The notes: a model not told the origin generated them from the letters alone. A DNA stretch of 64,000 nt from CAVSJJ01 sp963728395 (GCA_963728395.1 CAVSJJ010000004.1:124001-188000); one strand, 5' to 3'; shown: positions 51,527 through 60,869, counted from the first letter of the stretch. Numbers and translations are program-made.

Positions 51527-52528
51527 ATGACCGCACCAACCACCGCACCGACCCGGCCCCCGGCGACCTCGGGGGCCCGCATCGAGATCCGCAACCTCAG
51601 CAAGCGTTTCGGGTCCTTCACCGCCGTCGACGACCTGTCCTTCGACGTCGAGCCCGGCCGGATCACCGGCTTCCTCGGGCCGAACGGCGCGGGGAAGACG
51701 ACGACGATGCGGATGCTGCTCGGCCTCGTCAAGCCCACATCGGGCACGGCGACGATCGGTGGCACCGCCTACCACGACCTTCACACCCCGATGCAGACCG
51801 TCGGGGCGGCGCTCGAGGCGACGAACTTCCACCCCGGCCGCAGCGGGCGCGACCACCTGCGGGTCCTCGCCACCGCGGCGAGCATCCCGCTGGACCGGGT
51901 CGACCACCTCCTCGAGCTGACCGGCATCCCCGCCGCCGCCCGGAAGCGGGCCGGCGCCTACAGCATGGGAATGCGGCAGCGGCTCGGCCTCGCCGCGGCA
52001 CTCCTCGGCGACCCGCAGGTCCTCGTCCTCGACGAGCCGGCGAACGGCCTCGACCCCGAGGGCATCCGGTGGTTGCGCTCGTTCCTGCGGCACCTGTCGA
52101 GCCAGGGCAAGACGATCCTCGTCTCGAGCCACCTGCTCCAGGAGATGGAGCAGACGGTCGACGACATCGTCATCATCTCCAACGGCCGGCTCGTCAAGGC
52201 CGGGCCGGTCAGCGACCTCCATGGAAAGGCCAAGTGCATCGTGCGCACGTCCGACGCCGAGCGCCTTCTCGGCGCGCTGCGCGTGGCAGACGTCCTCGCC
52301 ACCATCGGGGACGACGGCGCCATCGACGCCGAGACCGACGACCTCCGGCTGGTCGGCGACGTCGCGCTGCGTGAGGGGCTGCCCGTCTGGGAGCTGCGGA
52401 CCGCGACGACCGACCTGGAGGAGCTGTTCTTCCGCCTCACCGAGAGCACCAACCGCAACGCCCAGGTCGAGGACGGCGGGCAGCCCACCGGACCGGCGCC
52501 CGTCGTCGCAGGGGGTGAGGCGCGATGA
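51527..52528 (+). CDS. ABC transporter ATP-binding protein (BcrA type)
   Basis: The gene encodes 333 residues with Walker A GPNGAGKTTTMRM, signature YSMGMRQRLGLAAAL, Walker B VLVLDEPANGLDPEGI and H-loop SSHLLQEME. The SMGMRQRLG variant and ANGLDPEG are typical of BcrA-like ATPases of bacitracin/lantibiotic exporters. The ATG at 51527 (AGGA upstream) is preferred to the earlier in-frame start. It overlaps the permease by 4 nt (ATGATG at the junction). The substrate is unknown. Confidence 0.92.
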   Translation: MTAPTTAPTRPPATSGARIEIRNLSKRFGSFTAVDDLSFDVEPGRITGFLGPNGAGKTTTMRMLLGLVKPTSGTATIGGTAYHDLHTPMQTVGAALEATNFHPGRSGRDHLRVLATAASIPLDRVDHLLELTGIPAAARKRAGAYSMGMRQRLGLAAALLGDPQVLVLDEPANGLDPEGIRWLRSFLRHLSSQGKTILVSSHLLQEMEQTVDDIVIISNGRLVKAGPVSDLHGKAKCIVRTSDAERLLGALRVADVLATIGDDGAIDAETDDLRLVGDVALREGLPVWELRTATTDLEELFFRLTESTNRNAQVEDGGQPTGPAPVVAGGEAR

Positions 52529-53316
52529 TGGCTGCGACGAGATCCGAGCTGCGCAAGTTCCTCACGACCCGGCTCTGGTGGGGCATGGCCATCGCCGTCG
52601 TCCTCGGCGCGGCGGCCTTCGCGGTCGCCTTCGGCTTCCTCTACACCTCGGATGCGATGAGCCAGAACGGCGCCCCGACCGGCACCCCGACGCAGATCGC
52701 CAACTCGGTCTACACCGCCGGACTGAGCCTCGGCTACCTGCTCCTTCTCACCATCGGCGTCATGCAGATCGGCTCCGAGTACCGGCACAAGACGATCACC
52801 GGCACCTTCCTGGCCACGCCGAAGCGGTCCCGGGCCATGCTCGCCAAGGTCGTCTCGCTACTCATCATCGGCATCTTCTACGGCATCCTCAGCCTCATCG
52901 GGTCCATGTCGCTCGGCGCCACCGTGCTCGGGCTGCGTGGCTACGACGCCTTCCCGTCAAGCGAGGTCTTCCGCACGGCCGGGTTGAGCCTGATCGTCCT
53001 CGGCCTGTGGGCCCTGATCGGCCTCGGCGCCGGCATCCTCATCCCCAACCAGGTGGCGGCCCTGCTCATCTCGGTCGGCGTGGCGTGGATCGTCGAGCCG
53101 CTGGCGGGGGTGGCCCTGCAGTTCTGGGACTTCGGGCGTGAGCACATTGCGCCGTACCTCCCCACCCAGGCGACGAACGCCGTCATCAACACCGTCTCGG
53201 GTGGCACGAACGAGGTTCGGCTCGCCTGGTGGGGAGGGGCGCTGGTCCTCGTGGCCTGGGCCGCGGTCCTCGCGGGCCTCGGCATCTGGCGGACGGTGCG
53301 CCAGGACGTCTCCTGA
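52525..53316 (+). CDS. ABC transporter permease (BcrB/ABC-2 type)
   Basis: The gene encodes 263 residues with six predicted membrane helices (first at about 18-40), starting from an ATGATG whose first ATG overlaps the ATPase stop. The segment YLLLLTIGVMQIGSEYRHKT followed by TGTFLATPKRSRAMLAK is typical of small ABC-2 permeases in actinobacterial bacitracin-type exporters. With the ATPase gene it forms a complete exporter. A strong hairpin follows at 53327-53366. Confidence 0.9.
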   Translation: MMAATRSELRKFLTTRLWWGMAIAVVLGAAAFAVAFGFLYTSDAMSQNGAPTGTPTQIANSVYTAGLSLGYLLLLTIGVMQIGSEYRHKTITGTFLATPKRSRAMLAKVVSLLIIGIFYGILSLIGSMSLGATVLGLRGYDAFPSSEVFRTAGLSLIVLGLWALIGLGAGILIPNQVAALLISVGVAWIVEPLAGVALQFWDFGREHIAPYLPTQATNAVINTVSGGTNEVRLAWWGGALVLVAWAAVLAGLGIWRTVRQDVS

Positions 53317-53326
53317 GCGGCGTTGC

Positions 53327-53366
53327 GGCCGTGCCGGGCCCGGGATCTTCCGGGTCCGGCACGGCC
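53327..53366 (+). terminator. Terminator hairpin after the ABC exporter
   Basis: A 17-bp stem with one G-U pair (GGCCGTGCCGGGCCCGG with its partner at 53350-53366) closes on the 6-nt loop GATCTT, 11 nt after the permease stop. No U-run is seen. Confidence 0.75.
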
Positions 53367-53454
53367 GTTCGTCGTCCCGTTCGGCGCGCCAACGTCCATT
53401 CGCCGCCCAGGAACCGGTCACCGCTCGCGGATGGGGCATCCAGCCATGCCGGGA

Positions 53455-53460
53455 TAGGCT
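53455..53460 (+). promoter_or_regulatory. Probable -10 box for kgd
   Basis: TAGGCT matches the -10 boxes used elsewhere in the window and would give a 5' leader of about 45 nt before the GTG at 53513, which here has a purine-rich ribosome site upstream. Confidence 0.4.
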
Positions 53461-53512
53461 TGGCTGAGTACGCGAAGTCTCGACGTCGATCGGTGAAAGA
53501 GGCGGAACCTCC

Positions 53513-56500
53513 GTGCCTGACCAGCCCCCGTCCAGCGACCCCTTGACCTCCTTCGGGCCGAACGAATGGCTGGTCGACGAGCTGTACTCGCAATACCTCG
53601 ACGACAAGCACAACGTCGACAAGGCGTGGTGGGACTTCTTCAAGGACTATGAGCCGGGCGAGGCCGCCCTCGGCCGCGGGGCGGCCAAGGCGGCTCGCCG
53701 CCCCGAGGACGGGCAGGCCGCCACGCGGGCGCCCGCCGCACCGGCGAAGGCAGAGTCCGCCGCCACGTCCGAGTCGGCGGCGAGCCCCGCGCCGGCGCGT
53801 GAGCAGGCCGCCCCGGCGGACAAGCCCGCTGCCCAGCAGGCTCCCGAGAGGGCCGCGGCGGCCGCGCCGACCCCCGAGCAGCAGGCGACCGCCGCCCCCG
53901 CCGCGCAGCGCACGGCCAAGGCCACCCCCAAGACTCCGGCCCCCGGCGGTGCCCGTCCCGAGCCGACCCCCCGCGAGCCGGCCCAGCCGGCCCAGTCCCG
54001 AGAGCTCGAGGAGCCCGAGCTGACCCCGCTGCGCGGGGCCGCCGGCCGGGTCGTGTCGAACATGGAAGCCTCACTCGAGGTCCCGACGGCGACGAGCGTG
54101 CGGGCCGTCCCGGCGAAGCTGCTCATCGACAACCGGATCGTCATCAACAACCACCTGTCCCGCTCGCGCGGCGGCAAGGTCTCCTTCACCCACGTCATCG
54201 GCTTCGCGTTGGTCAAGGCACTCAAAGCGCTGCCCGAGATGAACGTCGGCTTCGACCACGACGAGAAGGGCAAGCCGGTCCTCGTCCACCCCCAGCACGT
54301 CAACCTCGGACTGGCCATCGACCTGCAGAAGCCCGACGGCACCCGCCAGCTGCTCGTGCCGTCGATCAAGGGCGCCGAGCAGATGGACTTCGCGCACTTC
54401 TGGACGGCATACGAGGAGATGGTCAAGAAGGCCCGCGGCGGCACCCTCACCGTCGAGGACTTCAAGGGCACGACGATCTCGCTGACCAACCCCGGGACCA
54501 TCGGCACCGTCCACTCGGTGCCGCGACTGATGAAGGGCCAGGGCGCCATCATCGGTGTCGGGGCCCTCGAGTACCCCGCGGAGTGGCAGGGCGCGAGCAA
54601 CGAGACGCTCAACCGCAACGCCGTCAGCAAGATCCTCACCCTGACCAGCACCTACGACCATCGGATCATCCAGGGCGCCCAGTCCGGCGACTTCCTCCGG
54701 CGGGTCCACCAGCTCATCCTCGGCGAGGACGGCTTCTACGACGAGATCTTCGAGAGCCTGCGGATCCCCTACGAGCCGATCCGCTGGGTCCAGGACGTCA
54801 CGGCCACCCATGACGACGACATCAACAAGGTGGCTCGGGTCCAGGAGCTCATCCACGCCTACCGGGTCCGCGGTCACCTCATGGCCGACACCGACCCGCT
54901 CGAGTACCGCCAGCGGCGCCACCCCGACCTCGACATCACCCGGCACGGCCTGACGCTGTGGGACCTCGACCGGCACTTCGCGACCGGCGGCTTCGGCGGC
55001 GCCCCCTTCCTCAAGCTACGCAAGATCCTCGGCATCCTCCGCGACAGCTACTGCCGGACGGTCGGCGTCGAGTACATGCACATCCAGGACCCCGACCAGC
55101 GCGAGTGGCTCCAATCGCGGATCGAGGTGCCCTACGCGAAGACGACCCGCGAGGAGCAGCTGCGGATCCTGCGCCGGCTCAACGCGGCAGAGGCGTTCGA
55201 GACCTTCCTCCAGACCAAGTTCGTCGGCCAGAAGCGCTTCTCCCTCGAGGGCGGTGAGTCGGTCATCGCGCTGCTCGACCGGATCCTCAGCCGCGCGGCC
55301 GAGGACGAGATGGACGAGGTGTGCGTCGGTATGCCGCACCGCGGCCGGCTCAACGTCCTCGCCAACATCGCCGGAAAGTCCTACGGCCAGATCTTCCGCG
55401 AGTTCGAGGGCAAGCAGGACCCCAACTCCGTCCAGGGCTCCGGGGACGTCAAGTACCACCTCGGCACCGAGGGCGAGTTCGTCGGCGAGGACGGCTCGCG
55501 GACGAAGGTCTACCTTGCGGCCAACCCCTCCCACCTCGAGGCGGTCAACCCCGTCCTCGAGGGAATCGTCCGGGCCAAGCAGGACCGGCTCAACCTCGCC
55601 GGCGAGGACTTCACCGTCCTGCCGGTCCTCCTTCACGGCGACGCGGCCTTCGCGGGTCAAGGCGTCGTCGCCGAAACGCTCAACCTCTCCCAGCTGCGCG
55701 GCTACCGCACCGGCGGCACCGTCCACGTGGTCATCAACAACCAGGTCGGCTTCACGACCTCGCCGAGCTCGTCCCGGTCCTCGACGTACTCCACCGACGT
55801 CGCGCGGATGATCCAGGCGCCGATCTTCCACGTCAACGGCGACGACCCGGAGGCCTGCGTCCGGATCGCCGAGCTCGCCTACGACTTCCGACGCCGGTTC
55901 CACAAGGACGTCGTCGTCGACATGGTGTGTTACCGCCGGCGTGGGCACAACGAGGGCGATGACCCGTCGATGACCCAGCCGCTCATGTACCGCCTCATCG
56001 AGGCCAAGCGGAGCGTCCGCAAGCTCTACACCGAGTCCCTCGTCGGGCGTGGCGACATCACCGTCGAGGATGCCGAGGCCGCGCTGCGCGACTACCAGGC
56101 CCAGCTCGAGCGCGTCTTCCTCGAGACCAAGCAGGCCCTCAAGGAGGCCGAGGAGGAGGCCGGGGGGCCCGAGGACCCGACCTTCAGCGGCACCGACGTC
56201 GAGGGCCACCTCGGGCTGGAACCGCCTGCGGCCCAGGCGCCGACCGCCGACGCGACGACGCGCTCGGCGACCGACACCGCCATCGACGAGACCGATCTCA
56301 AGCGGATCGGCGACGCCTTCGTGACCGTGCCCGAGGGCTTCTCCGTCCACCCGAAGCTGCGGCAGATGCTCGAGAAGCGTGCCGCGAGCATCAGCGAGGG
56401 TGGCATCGACTGGTCGACGGCCGAGTTGCTCGCATTCGGGTCGCTGCTCATCGAGGGCACTCCGGTCCGCCTCGCCGGGCAGGACAGCCGCCGCGGTACC

Positions 56501-57439
56501 TTCGTCCAGCGGCACGCCGTCCTCATCGACAACAAGACCGCCGAGGAGTGGACGCCGCTGCTGTACCTCGGCAAGGGACAGGCCCGGTTCTGGGTCTACG
56601 ACTCCCTGCTGTCCGAGTTCGCGGCGATGGGCTTCGAGTACGGCTACTCCGTGGAGCGGCCCGACGCCCTCGTCCTCTGGGAGGCCCAGTTCGGCGACTT
56701 CTTCAACGGCGCTCAGACGATCGTCGATGAGTTCGTCTCCAGCTCGGAGCAGAAGTGGGGCCAGCGCAGCTCCGTCGTCCTCCTGCTCCCCCACGGCTTC
56801 GAGGGGCAAGGACCGGACCACTCCTCCGCGCGGATCGAGCGGTTCCTCACGATGTGCGCCGAGAGCAACATGACGGTCGCCTACCCCTCGACCCCGGCCT
56901 CCTACTTCCATCTGTTGCGGCGCCAGGCCTACTCGCGCCCCCGCCGTCCGCTCATCGTCTTCACCCCGAAGTCGATGCTTCGGCTCAAGGCCGCGACGAG
57001 CGTGCCCGACGACTTCACCCACGGCCGGTTCCGCCCGGTGCGGCCGGACCGTCCCGGCGCGACGGGCGAGCGCGTCTCCCGGGTGCTCATCGCGGCGGGG
57101 AAGGTCGTCCACGACCTCGAGGCCGAGCGGGAGAAGCGTGGGGACACCGAGACGGCGATCCTCCGGCTCGAGCAGTACTACCCGCTGCCGGCCGCCGACC
57201 TCGCCAAGCAGCTCGAGCACTACCCGGATGCCGAGGTCGTCGTCGTCCAGGACGAGCCGAAGAACATGGGCGGCTGGCCCTTCCTCGCCCTCAACCTGCC
57301 ACCGGCCCTGGCCGACCTCGGCGAGCACCGTCCGCTGCGCGTCGTGGCCCGGGCGCCGTCGGCGTCACCGGCGAGCGGGTCGCCGCGCAAGCACCAGGCC
57401 GAGCAGGCCGACCTCGTCGCGCGCGCCTTCGACCGCTGA
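53513..57439 (+). CDS. kgd: Multifunctional 2-oxoglutarate decarboxylase/dehydrogenase E1-E2 (Kgd/OdhA type)
   Basis: The gene encodes 1308 residues that combine E1 and a shortened E2. Order: OdhN segment with WWDFFKDYEPG (1-45), an Ala/Pro/Glu-rich linker (about 50-170) without a lipoyl domain, an acyltransferase catalytic domain (about 185-420, with TYDHRIIQGAQ and its histidine near 382) and the ThDP-dependent E1 domain (from about 440; GMPHRGRLNVLAN near 605, HGDAAFAGQG, CYRRRGHNEGDDPSMTQP). It feeds the TCA cycle from 2-oxoglutarate and in relatives is inhibited by unphosphorylated OdhI/GarA. The hairpin after it contains the window octamer. Confidence 0.96.
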   Translation: MPDQPPSSDPLTSFGPNEWLVDELYSQYLDDKHNVDKAWWDFFKDYEPGEAALGRGAAKAARRPEDGQAATRAPAAPAKAESAATSESAASPAPAREQAAPADKPAAQQAPERAAAAAPTPEQQATAAPAAQRTAKATPKTPAPGGARPEPTPREPAQPAQSRELEEPELTPLRGAAGRVVSNMEASLEVPTATSVRAVPAKLLIDNRIVINNHLSRSRGGKVSFTHVIGFALVKALKALPEMNVGFDHDEKGKPVLVHPQHVNLGLAIDLQKPDGTRQLLVPSIKGAEQMDFAHFWTAYEEMVKKARGGTLTVEDFKGTTISLTNPGTIGTVHSVPRLMKGQGAIIGVGALEYPAEWQGASNETLNRNAVSKILTLTSTYDHRIIQGAQSGDFLRRVHQLILGEDGFYDEIFESLRIPYEPIRWVQDVTATHDDDINKVARVQELIHAYRVRGHLMADTDPLEYRQRRHPDLDITRHGLTLWDLDRHFATGGFGGAPFLKLRKILGILRDSYCRTVGVEYMHIQDPDQREWLQSRIEVPYAKTTREEQLRILRRLNAAEAFETFLQTKFVGQKRFSLEGGESVIALLDRILSRAAEDEMDEVCVGMPHRGRLNVLANIAGKSYGQIFREFEGKQDPNSVQGSGDVKYHLGTEGEFVGEDGSRTKVYLAANPSHLEAVNPVLEGIVRAKQDRLNLAGEDFTVLPVLLHGDAAFAGQGVVAETLNLSQLRGYRTGGTVHVVINNQVGFTTSPSSSRSSTYSTDVARMIQAPIFHVNGDDPEACVRIAELAYDFRRRFHKDVVVDMVCYRRRGHNEGDDPSMTQPLMYRLIEAKRSVRKLYTESLVGRGDITVEDAEAALRDYQAQLERVFLETKQALKEAEEEAGGPEDPTFSGTDVEGHLGLEPPAAQAPTADATTRSATDTAIDETDLKRIGDAFVTVPEGFSVHPKLRQMLEKRAASISEGGIDWSTAELLAFGSLLIEGTPVRLAGQDSRRGTFVQRHAVLIDNKTAEEWTPLLYLGKGQARFWVYDSLLSEFAAMGFEYGYSVERPDALVLWEAQFGDFFNGAQTIVDEFVSSSEQKWGQRSSVVLLLPHGFEGQGPDHSSARIERFLTMCAESNMTVAYPSTPASYFHLLRRQAYSRPRRPLIVFTPKSMLRLKAATSVPDDFTHGRFRPVRPDRPGATGERVSRVLIAAGKVVHDLEAEREKRGDTETAILRLEQYYPLPAADLAKQLEHYPDAEVVVVQDEPKNMGGWPFLALNLPPALADLGEHRPLRVVARAPSASPASGSPRKHQAEQADLVARAFDR

Positions 57440-57443
57440 GGAG

Positions 57444-57482
57444 GCGGGCCGGTATGCCGCGGGCGGCGGCATACCGGCCCGC
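57444..57482 (+). terminator. kgd terminator built from an inverted octamer pair
   Basis: A perfect 17-bp stem (57444-57460 with 57466-57482) closes on a 5-nt loop, 4 nt after the kgd stop. Each arm contains GTATGCCG or its complement, the word that is repeated throughout the window. Confidence 0.85.
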
Positions 57483-57519
57483 ACGGGCGCGCCCACCCGG
57501 ACCGGCGGCATGGGTTCGG

Positions 57520-57525
57520 TAGCCT
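57520..57525 (+). promoter_or_regulatory. -10 box for the DUF6104 gene, leaderless
   Basis: TAGCCT lies 6 nt before the GTG at 57532. Confidence 0.5.
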
Positions 57526-57531
57526 CACGAC

Positions 57532-57708
57532 GTGTACTTCACCGACCGCGGCATCGAGGAGCTGGCGGCCCGGCGGGGCGAGGAGGAGGTCACCTTCGAC
57601 TGGCTCGCCGAGCAGCTGAGGACCTTCGTCGACCTCCACCCCGACTTCGAGGTGCCCGTCGAGCGGCTGGCCACCTGGTTGGCCCGTCTCGACGACGAGG
57701 ACGACTAG
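57532..57708 (+). CDS. DUF6104 family small protein
   Basis: The gene encodes 58 residues, too short for most ORF cut-offs. The sequence YFTDRGIEELAARRGEEEVT followed by FDWLAEQLRTFVDLHPDF and a tail ending LARLDDEDD is strongly conserved in actinobacteria (DUF6104) and very acidic. The GTG start is 6 nt after a TAGCCT box, so translation is probably leaderless. It often lies downstream of kgd, as here. No function is known; the conservation of a short, charged helical protein suggests a protein partner. Confidence 0.85.
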   Translation: MYFTDRGIEELAARRGEEEVTFDWLAEQLRTFVDLHPDFEVPVERLATWLARLDDEDD

Positions 57709-57768
57709 GCCGCGGATGGGACCGACCCGACCGCACACCCACCGGACAGGACCGGAGATGACCCGGAG

Positions 57769-58425
57769 ATGACCCAGGACCCCAAGGACATCGAGTTCAG
57801 GCCGAGCCCAGTGGCCGTCCAACCCCAGGACGGCCCCCGCGACGTCGCGCTCGTCTTCCTCGGCTCCTCCCTCGTCGTGGGGGTCGGCGACCCGAAGGGG
57901 CAGGGCTGGGTGACCCGGGTCGTCGGGCGGACCCAGCATCCCGAGGTGCAGTTCACGCCGTACAACCTCGGCATCCGCGGCGACACCTCGGCGGACATCC
58001 TCGAGCGGTGGCGCGCCGAGGTGCCGCGACGGTGGCGGGACCGGTCGGAGCGCAGGCTCGTCCTCTCGACCGGCACCGACGACGTCACCGCCGGCATCAC
58101 CCTCGCCCGGCACCGGCTCAACCTCGCCAACCTGCTCGATGACGCGACGAGCAACGGCGTCGCGACCTTCGTCGTCAGCCCGCCGCCCACCGCCGACGAG
58201 GAGACCAACGACCGGCTCGCCGTCCTCGTCGAGGCCCAGGCCGACGTGTGCGGCCGGCGCAACGTGCCCTTCGTCGACTGCTTCACCCCGCTCAACGGCC
58301 ACGACCAGTGGCGCTCGGAGCTGGCCGCGAGCACCATCCCCGACCACCCCGGTCAGGCGGGCTACGGCCTCATCGCGTGGCTCGTCCTGCACAACGGCTG
58401 GAGCGAGTGGCTCCGGATCACCTGA
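57769..58425 (+). CDS. SGNH/GDSL-type hydrolase
   Basis: The gene encodes 218 residues with the SGNH blocks: the GDSL-equivalent GSSLVVGVGDPKGQGW with the nucleophile serine, NLGIRGDTSADI, the Asn-containing STGTDDV region (here Asp replaces the usual Asn) and a terminal DHPGQAGYG with Asp and His. It would be an esterase or lipase of cytosolic type, since no signal peptide is seen. The ATG lies 60 nt after DUF6104. The substrate is unknown. Confidence 0.85.
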   Translation: MTQDPKDIEFRPSPVAVQPQDGPRDVALVFLGSSLVVGVGDPKGQGWVTRVVGRTQHPEVQFTPYNLGIRGDTSADILERWRAEVPRRWRDRSERRLVLSTGTDDVTAGITLARHRLNLANLLDDATSNGVATFVVSPPPTADEETNDRLAVLVEAQADVCGRRNVPFVDCFTPLNGHDQWRSELAASTIPDHPGQAGYGLIAWLVLHNGWSEWLRIT

Positions 58426-58467
58426 CCCGCGTCGGGCGGCCCGGGCGGTCCGGGCGCGCCCACTCCG

Positions 58468-58539
58468 CCCCGGAACCTGGCACTTGGCCGGGGGAATGTT
58501 CCGGGGTGAGGTGCCAGTTTCCCGCCTGAGGCGGGAAAC
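58468..58539. repeat. Interlocked inverted repeats between the hydrolase and SDR genes
   Basis: Arm A (CCCCGGAAC, 58468-58476) pairs with 58498-58506; arm B (CTGGCAC, 58477-58483) pairs with 58511-58517; arm C (GTTTCCCGCC, 58517-58526) pairs with 58530-58539. The order A-B-A'-B' can form a pseudoknot, followed by hairpin C. It lies 43 nt after the hydrolase stop. Confidence 0.7.
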
Positions 58540-58632
58540 TTGGGGCGGGGCGGCGGGCGAGCGGGAGCAACGGCCGGTCGGGCCGGCCGCGCCGCTCGGA
58601 ACACTCACTGCCGCCCGACTGTTGCGCCGGAC

Positions 58633-59289
58633 ATGCGAATCATCGTCATCGGCGGCCACGGCAAGGTCGCCCGCAACCTGCATCCCCTGCTCACCGAGCG
58701 GTCGCACGGCGTGACCGCCGTGATCCGCAACCCGGACCACGAGGCGGACGTCACGGCTGACGGGGCAACCCCCCTCGTCGCCGACGTGGAGTCGCTGTCG
58801 ACCGACGAGCTCGCCGAGATCCTGCGCGGTCAGGACGCCGTCGTGTGGTCCGCCGGCGCGGGCGGCGGCGACCCGAGCCGCACGTATGCCGTGGACCGGG
58901 ACGCCGCGATCCGGTCGATGGATGCCGCCGAGCAGGCGGGCGTGCGCCGCTACGTCATGGTGTCCTACTTCGGCGCCGGCCCGGACCACGGTGTCCCGCC
59001 GGAGAACCCGTTCCACGCCTATGCCGACGCCAAGGCCGCCGCCGACACCCGCCTCGAGGGGTCCGGGCTGGAGTGGACGCTCGTCCGCCCCAGCCGGCTC
59101 ACCGAGGACCCCGGCACCGGCCGGATCGAGACCTCGCGCCAGGGGGCCTCGGCGGGTTCGGTCTCCCGGGCCGATGTCGCCCTCGTCGTCGCCGAGGTCC
59201 TCGAGCGCCCCGACACCTCCGGTCTCGTGATCGAGTTCAACACCGGCGACACCCCCGTTGCCGACGCCCTCACCGCGGGCGCCGCCTGA
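58633..59289 (+). CDS. SDR-family NAD(P)-binding protein
   Basis: The gene encodes a 218-residue atypical short-chain dehydrogenase/NmrA-like protein with the Rossmann motif IVIGGHGKVARNLHP at the N-terminus and blocks VVWSAGAGGGDPSRTYAVDR and LVRPSRLTEDPGTGRI, common in actinobacterial YwnB/HSCARG-like proteins that act as reductases or redox sensors. The active YxxxK is not clear, so an enzymatic role is unproven. The ATG at 58633 begins just before the Rossmann motif. Confidence 0.82.
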   Translation: MRIIVIGGHGKVARNLHPLLTERSHGVTAVIRNPDHEADVTADGATPLVADVESLSTDELAEILRGQDAVVWSAGAGGGDPSRTYAVDRDAAIRSMDAAEQAGVRRYVMVSYFGAGPDHGVPPENPFHAYADAKAAADTRLEGSGLEWTLVRPSRLTEDPGTGRIETSRQGASAGSVSRADVALVVAEVLERPDTSGLVIEFNTGDTPVADALTAGAA

Positions 59290-59407
59290 GTCGAGTCGCG
59301 GCAGCGCGACCGCGCCGACCCACGGACACGGCCGGGGTGCGCGCCGGCCCCGGGGGAGGTCCCCTGGGGGCAGGTTCCTCGGGCTGGAGGTTCCTCCCGG
59401 GCCGGTG

Positions 59408-59750
59408 TCAGTGGTCGATCGCCTCGATGCCCGGCTCGGCGAGCTCGGCCATGCCCGCCCGCATCCGCTCGATCAGCTGCGGCGGCGGTGGCGCCCACCC
59501 CGTGATCTCCTCGATGACCCGCAGCGGCTCGGTGGTCCGATAGGACCGGGTCGGGATCCCCGGGGATCGCTTGTCGGTGATGTCCGGCTCGTCCTCGATC
59601 GGGCCCGAGGTCCCGAACCCTGGGCGGCGGGTCGTCGGGGTGGGGCGGCGCGAAGATGACGAGGGCAGGGGCGGCGCACGCCGCGGCATACCCCGCCACG
59701 GCCCTCAGCTCGTCCATCGTCAGCTCGATCTCGCGCGGGCGTGCCCCCAT
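59408..59750 (-). pseudogene. Small immunity-protein-like gene, frameshifted
   Basis: The N-terminal part (EIELTMDELRAVAGYAAACA, from the start at 59750) resembles a small actinobacterial protein annotated as putative immunity protein, and is followed by PALVIFAPPHPDDPPP. Another frame then carries a coding-like C-terminus (TTEPLRVIEEITGWAPPPPQ and on) to 59408. A frameshift near 59600-59640 would join them. The homology is weak, so this is tentative. Confidence 0.4.
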
Positions 59751-59873
59751 CGCCCGAGTTTCGCACGGGCGGCCCCCGGCACGCGGCGGGGATCATGGAA
59801 TCGACCACGGACGAGGACGTCCTCGCGCCGGAGCCTTCTGTACATCGCCGCGACACCCGAGAATGATCGAGGG

Positions 59874-60869
59874 ATGGCATCGCGAGCGCTCGCCGTCGGC
59901 CTCACGCCCCTGGAGACACGGCGTCCGGTCGTGCTCCATCTCGCCGACCGCGCCGAGAGCCTCGGGTACGACGCGTTCTTCGTGGCCGAGGGGTGGGGGT
60001 ACGAGGCGGGCGTCCTCCTCTCGGAGATCGCCACCCGAACGGAGCGGATCACGCTCGGCACCGGGGTCCTCAACATCTGGGGACGCACGCCGGCCACCAT
60101 CGCCATGCTGGCCGCCACTCTCGCCGAGACTTCGGCCGACCGGTTCGTGCTGGGCCTCGGCGCGGGGAGCCCGCCGCTCGCGGAGGGACTACACGATGTC
60201 GAGTTCACCGAGCCGGTCCAGCGCCTGGCCGCGGTGACCCGACAGGTCCGCAGGCTGCTGGGCGGTGATCGACTCGACGCGAGCGTCGAGCGCGAGAATC
60301 GGCCGCTGAAGCTGGCGGTCACGCCGCCGCACCGGATTCCCATCCACCTGGCCGCACTGGGGCCGCGGGCGATCCGCCTGGCCGGCGAGATCGCCGACGG
60401 CTGGGCACCCTTCCTCCTGCCGGTGTCCGGCCTCGACCCGAGCCTGCGGCTGCTCCAGGAGGGTTCGTCCCGCGGCGCCACGCAACGACCGCTGCCACTC
60501 ATCGCCCCGTGCGTCCCCGCCGCCATCTCGAGTGACCCCGCCCGCGCCCTGGAGATGGCCTCCTGGTGGGTGGCCTTCTACCTGACGAGCATGGGTCCGC
60601 TCTATCGCCAGACCCTCCTCCGGCTCGGACACGGTCGCGCCGTCGAGTCGGTCCTCGACGCCAACCCCGCCAGAGGCGGCACCGTCGTGCCGGACGCGGC
60701 GCGCGTGCTGTTGGACGAGCTGACCCTCTGGGGGGAGGCCGAGCCGGCCCGCGGCGCCCTGGACCGGTGGTATGCCGCCGGGGCCCAGCTGCCGACGGTC
60801 GTTCTTCCGCCCGGCCGCCCCGTCGAGGAGCTCGACGAGATGCTCACGGCCCTGCGCGGCCAGGGCTAG
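59874..60869 (+). CDS. LLM class F420/flavin-dependent oxidoreductase
   Basis: The gene encodes 331 residues of the luciferase-like family: LADRAESLGYDAFFVAEGWG, ATRTERITLGTGVLNIWGRT and SADRFVLGLGAGSPPLAEGL, with the C-terminal region of the F420-dependent group. Mycobacterial relatives reduce aromatic or quinone-type compounds using F420H2. The ATG at 59874 is chosen because it directly precedes the conserved region. It converges on the quinone-type oxidoreductase gene across the hairpin at 60891-60958. Confidence 0.85.
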   Translation: MASRALAVGLTPLETRRPVVLHLADRAESLGYDAFFVAEGWGYEAGVLLSEIATRTERITLGTGVLNIWGRTPATIAMLAATLAETSADRFVLGLGAGSPPLAEGLHDVEFTEPVQRLAAVTRQVRRLLGGDRLDASVERENRPLKLAVTPPHRIPIHLAALGPRAIRLAGEIADGWAPFLLPVSGLDPSLRLLQEGSSRGATQRPLPLIAPCVPAAISSDPARALEMASWWVAFYLTSMGPLYRQTLLRLGHGRAVESVLDANPARGGTVVPDAARVLLDELTLWGEAEPARGALDRWYAAGAQLPTVVLPPGRPVEELDEMLTALRGQG

